Assembly: GCF_040645195.1 (NCBI RefSeq)
Contig: NZ_JBEYXW010000026.1
Coordinates: 28,208 to 92,207 of the forward strand
Origin: Prauserella_A sp040645195
GTDB taxonomy: Bacteria; Actinomycetota; Actinomycetes; Mycobacteriales; Pseudonocardiaceae
Reading direction: 5' to 3'
DNA length: 64,000 nucleotides
Shown here: positions 62,909 to 64,000 of the stretch, piece after piece
Layout: every line of letters begins with the position of its first letter
How positions within the stretch are numbered: the first letter of the stretch is position 1
Translations under genes and position numbers: made by a program
Notes under the pieces: model-generated
What the model was told of the DNA's origin: nothing
Databases searched by the model: none
The model's input: the letters and a program-made list of their open reading frames with translations, nothing else

Positions 62909-63450
62909 ATGGCTTCTCCGCAGACGCTCGACGATGCTGATCGGCGTCTCGTCGCGCTGTGGGCAGCGGACTGCGCCGAGCGAGTCCTGCCGCTGTTCGA
63001 GGCCGAGGCTCCGAACGATAACCGAGCAAGAGATGGTGTTGAGCGGACGCGGGCGTAAGCCGTGGCGAACTCGATGCCGCTGGCGAGATCAAGCGGAGAC
63101 TCGTCGCCGGACGCGCGGCTCAGTCTGTGAAGTCACCCGCAGCGGTTGCAGCAGCTCGGGCCGCCGGCCAGGCTTCGGCCGTTGCCCACATGGGAGCTCA
63201 TGCACTCGGAACAGCTGCGTACGCCGCGAAAGCCGCCGCGCTCGCCGCGGGCGACCATGAAGCCGCGCGCAGCGACGAAGTCCGCTGGCAACTGGATCAC
63301 ATGACAGCTGATGTCCGTTCGGCGTTGGCGAGCTTGCCACCGCTCGGACAGGACTCCTCTGGACCGCTCGGTAAAGGCCTCCTGGCGTCGGGAGCGCTCG
63401 CCGTGACGATCCACGAGATCCAGGCAGAACTAGGTTCTGGCACGCGGTAG
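62909..63450 (+). pseudogene. Imm5-like immunity protein gene broken by a frameshift
   Basis: The first part (ATG at 62909) reads TLDDADRRLVALWAADCAE and ERVLPLFEAEAPND and stops at 63058. In the next frame, from about 63058, it continues as SRGELDAAGEIKRRLVAGRA, then AVAAARAAGQASAVAHMGAH and onwards to 63450. The joined protein has the layout of the putative immunity protein family Imm5. Loss of one base near 63057 (restoring GCG-TAC-AGC) would explain the break. A downstream restart at 63127 is possible but would lack half the domain. Confidence 0.6.
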
Positions 63451-63464
63451 CTGCCACGAGTTGC

Positions 63465-63713
63465 AAGAGGCGTGCCGTCTCAAAAGCAAGTCTGAACGGC
63501 AGAGCTCGGCTGGCTGCGCGGGGCGCGGCTGAGGGCGCCTCGACCATTGGTGCGGCGGACATCAGCGCCCTCCGAGACCACGGCTGGACCGACAGAGCCA
63601 TTGCTGAGGTCGTTGGTGTCGTCACGGTCAATCTGATGACCGGCGCGTTCAACCTCGTCGCCGGGATCGAACCGGCCGACGACCGAGCGCAAGACACTCC
63701 CACAACACCCTGA
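63465..63713 (+). pseudogene. C-terminal fragment of a carboxymuconolactone decarboxylase-like protein
   Basis: A frame without a start codon ends ISALRDHGWTDRAIAEVVGV, then VTVNLMTGAFNLVAGIEPAD. This matches the last helices of AhpD/CMD-fold proteins, where a similar LRDxGxxDxxIxEVVxxVxxN segment follows the catalytic cysteines. The catalytic part is missing, so it is a remnant. Confidence 0.45.
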
Positions 63714-63929
63714 CTTTCACCCAGGACGATGATGCCGGGTCGCAGCCCGCCACCGAGCGCGGTGCAGCGACCCGGCATCGCCCCGTTCCACACCAACAAG
63801 TGTTCGAACCCGGCGGACGCTCCCGCCATGCCCGAGGACCAGCCGTGGATGGCTCCAAGGTCACCGACCCGGTGACGGTGGGGTCTGCTTGTACCCTGTG
63901 TGCTCACGGAGTGCCAAGCGAATCTCCCG

Positions 63930-64000
63930 ATGGAAAGATCAACGAAAGGGTTTTCCTTGCCGTCTAAGCATCGCATCGGATTGTTGCTGGCTCTCCTGCT
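63930..64000 (+). CDS. Start of a probable exported protein, cut by window end
   Basis: The ATG at 63930 opens MERSTKGFSLPSKHRIGLLL, a basic stretch then a hydrophobic run, as in a signal peptide or membrane anchor. A TTG at 63957 with GAAAGGG upstream could be the real start. The window ends after 23 codons, so the product is unknown. Confidence 0.45.
   Translation, partial: MERSTKGFSLPSKHRIGLLLALL

Noticed and set aside
63089..63976. A 295-residue minus-strand frame
   Set aside because: It lies opposite the immunity gene and CMD remnants, both of which show family-like sequence on the plus strand.

Overview
The window is high-GC actinobacterial chromosome, most likely from the Pseudonocardiaceae (Amycolatopsis/Saccharopolyspora type). 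The evidence is the gene families (UvrD2 with HRDC, WhiB7 with an AT-hook, UPF0182, PPA1309, DUF4191, DUF2342, an ESX-like secreted hydrolase cassette), frequent GTG starts, and a tmRNA tag, AKTNSQRDFALAA, of the actinobacterial ALAA-ending type. Gene order from uvrD2 to the UPF0182 gene matches my memory of the Mycobacterium tuberculosis Rv3193c-Rv3198c neighbourhood; I had no database to confirm this.

Layout. 1-3.1 kb: a truncated unknown zinc-ribbon gene, a relic of a Wadjet JetD nuclease gene, and a SWIM-finger protein. 3.1-6 kb: glnA with a well-formed GlnR box, an RDD membrane protein and a DUF4191 protein. 6-21.8 kb: the conserved uvrD2 / whiB7 / ABC1 kinase / metalloprotease / YlbL / UPF0182 block. 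whiB7 sits behind a WhiB7-type promoter, an 85-codon leader ORF and a strong terminator, the layout of a ribosome-controlled attenuator. 21.8-22.5 kb: two initiator tRNA genes within a duplicated segment. 22.5-31.8 kb: a PadR regulator, then prfB, ftsE, ftsX and smpB, with ssrA (tmRNA) 5 kb further on, separated by an amidohydrolase, an acyltransferase and a two-component system. 32-32.7 kb: a VapBC-type toxin-antitoxin pair. 33-40.7 kb: a complete histidine utilisation operon (IclR regulator, hutH, hutU, an M20 hydrolase, hutF, hutI) in which the M20 enzyme appears to take the place of HutG. 40.7-48.2 kb: a dienelactone hydrolase, a membrane protein, HrpB helicase, a DsbA-like protein, and a four-gene cassette of EspC-like, NlpC/P60 and two YbaB-family proteins.

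A tRNA-Ala(GGC) gene at 48.3 kb marks the left edge of an accessory region that runs to the end of the window. It holds a helicase fused to a candidate PD-(D/E)xK nuclease, a complete type I restriction-modification operon in the order R-S-M, a fragment of a tyrosine integrase, and a Gabija-like pair with an intact UvrD-like helicase but an OLD/TOPRIM nuclease gene cut off at its 5' end. That cut runs directly into an NmrA-family gene. A degraded M48 peptidase, a frameshifted Imm5-like immunity gene and a carboxymuconolactone-decarboxylase fragment lie in the same region. It reads as a defence island built by repeated insertion and deletion.

The most unusual items are the helicase-nuclease gene, the truncated Gabija locus with its visible junction, the whiB7 leader, the JetD relic and the altered histidine pathway. 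All product names rest on motif recognition from the sequence alone.
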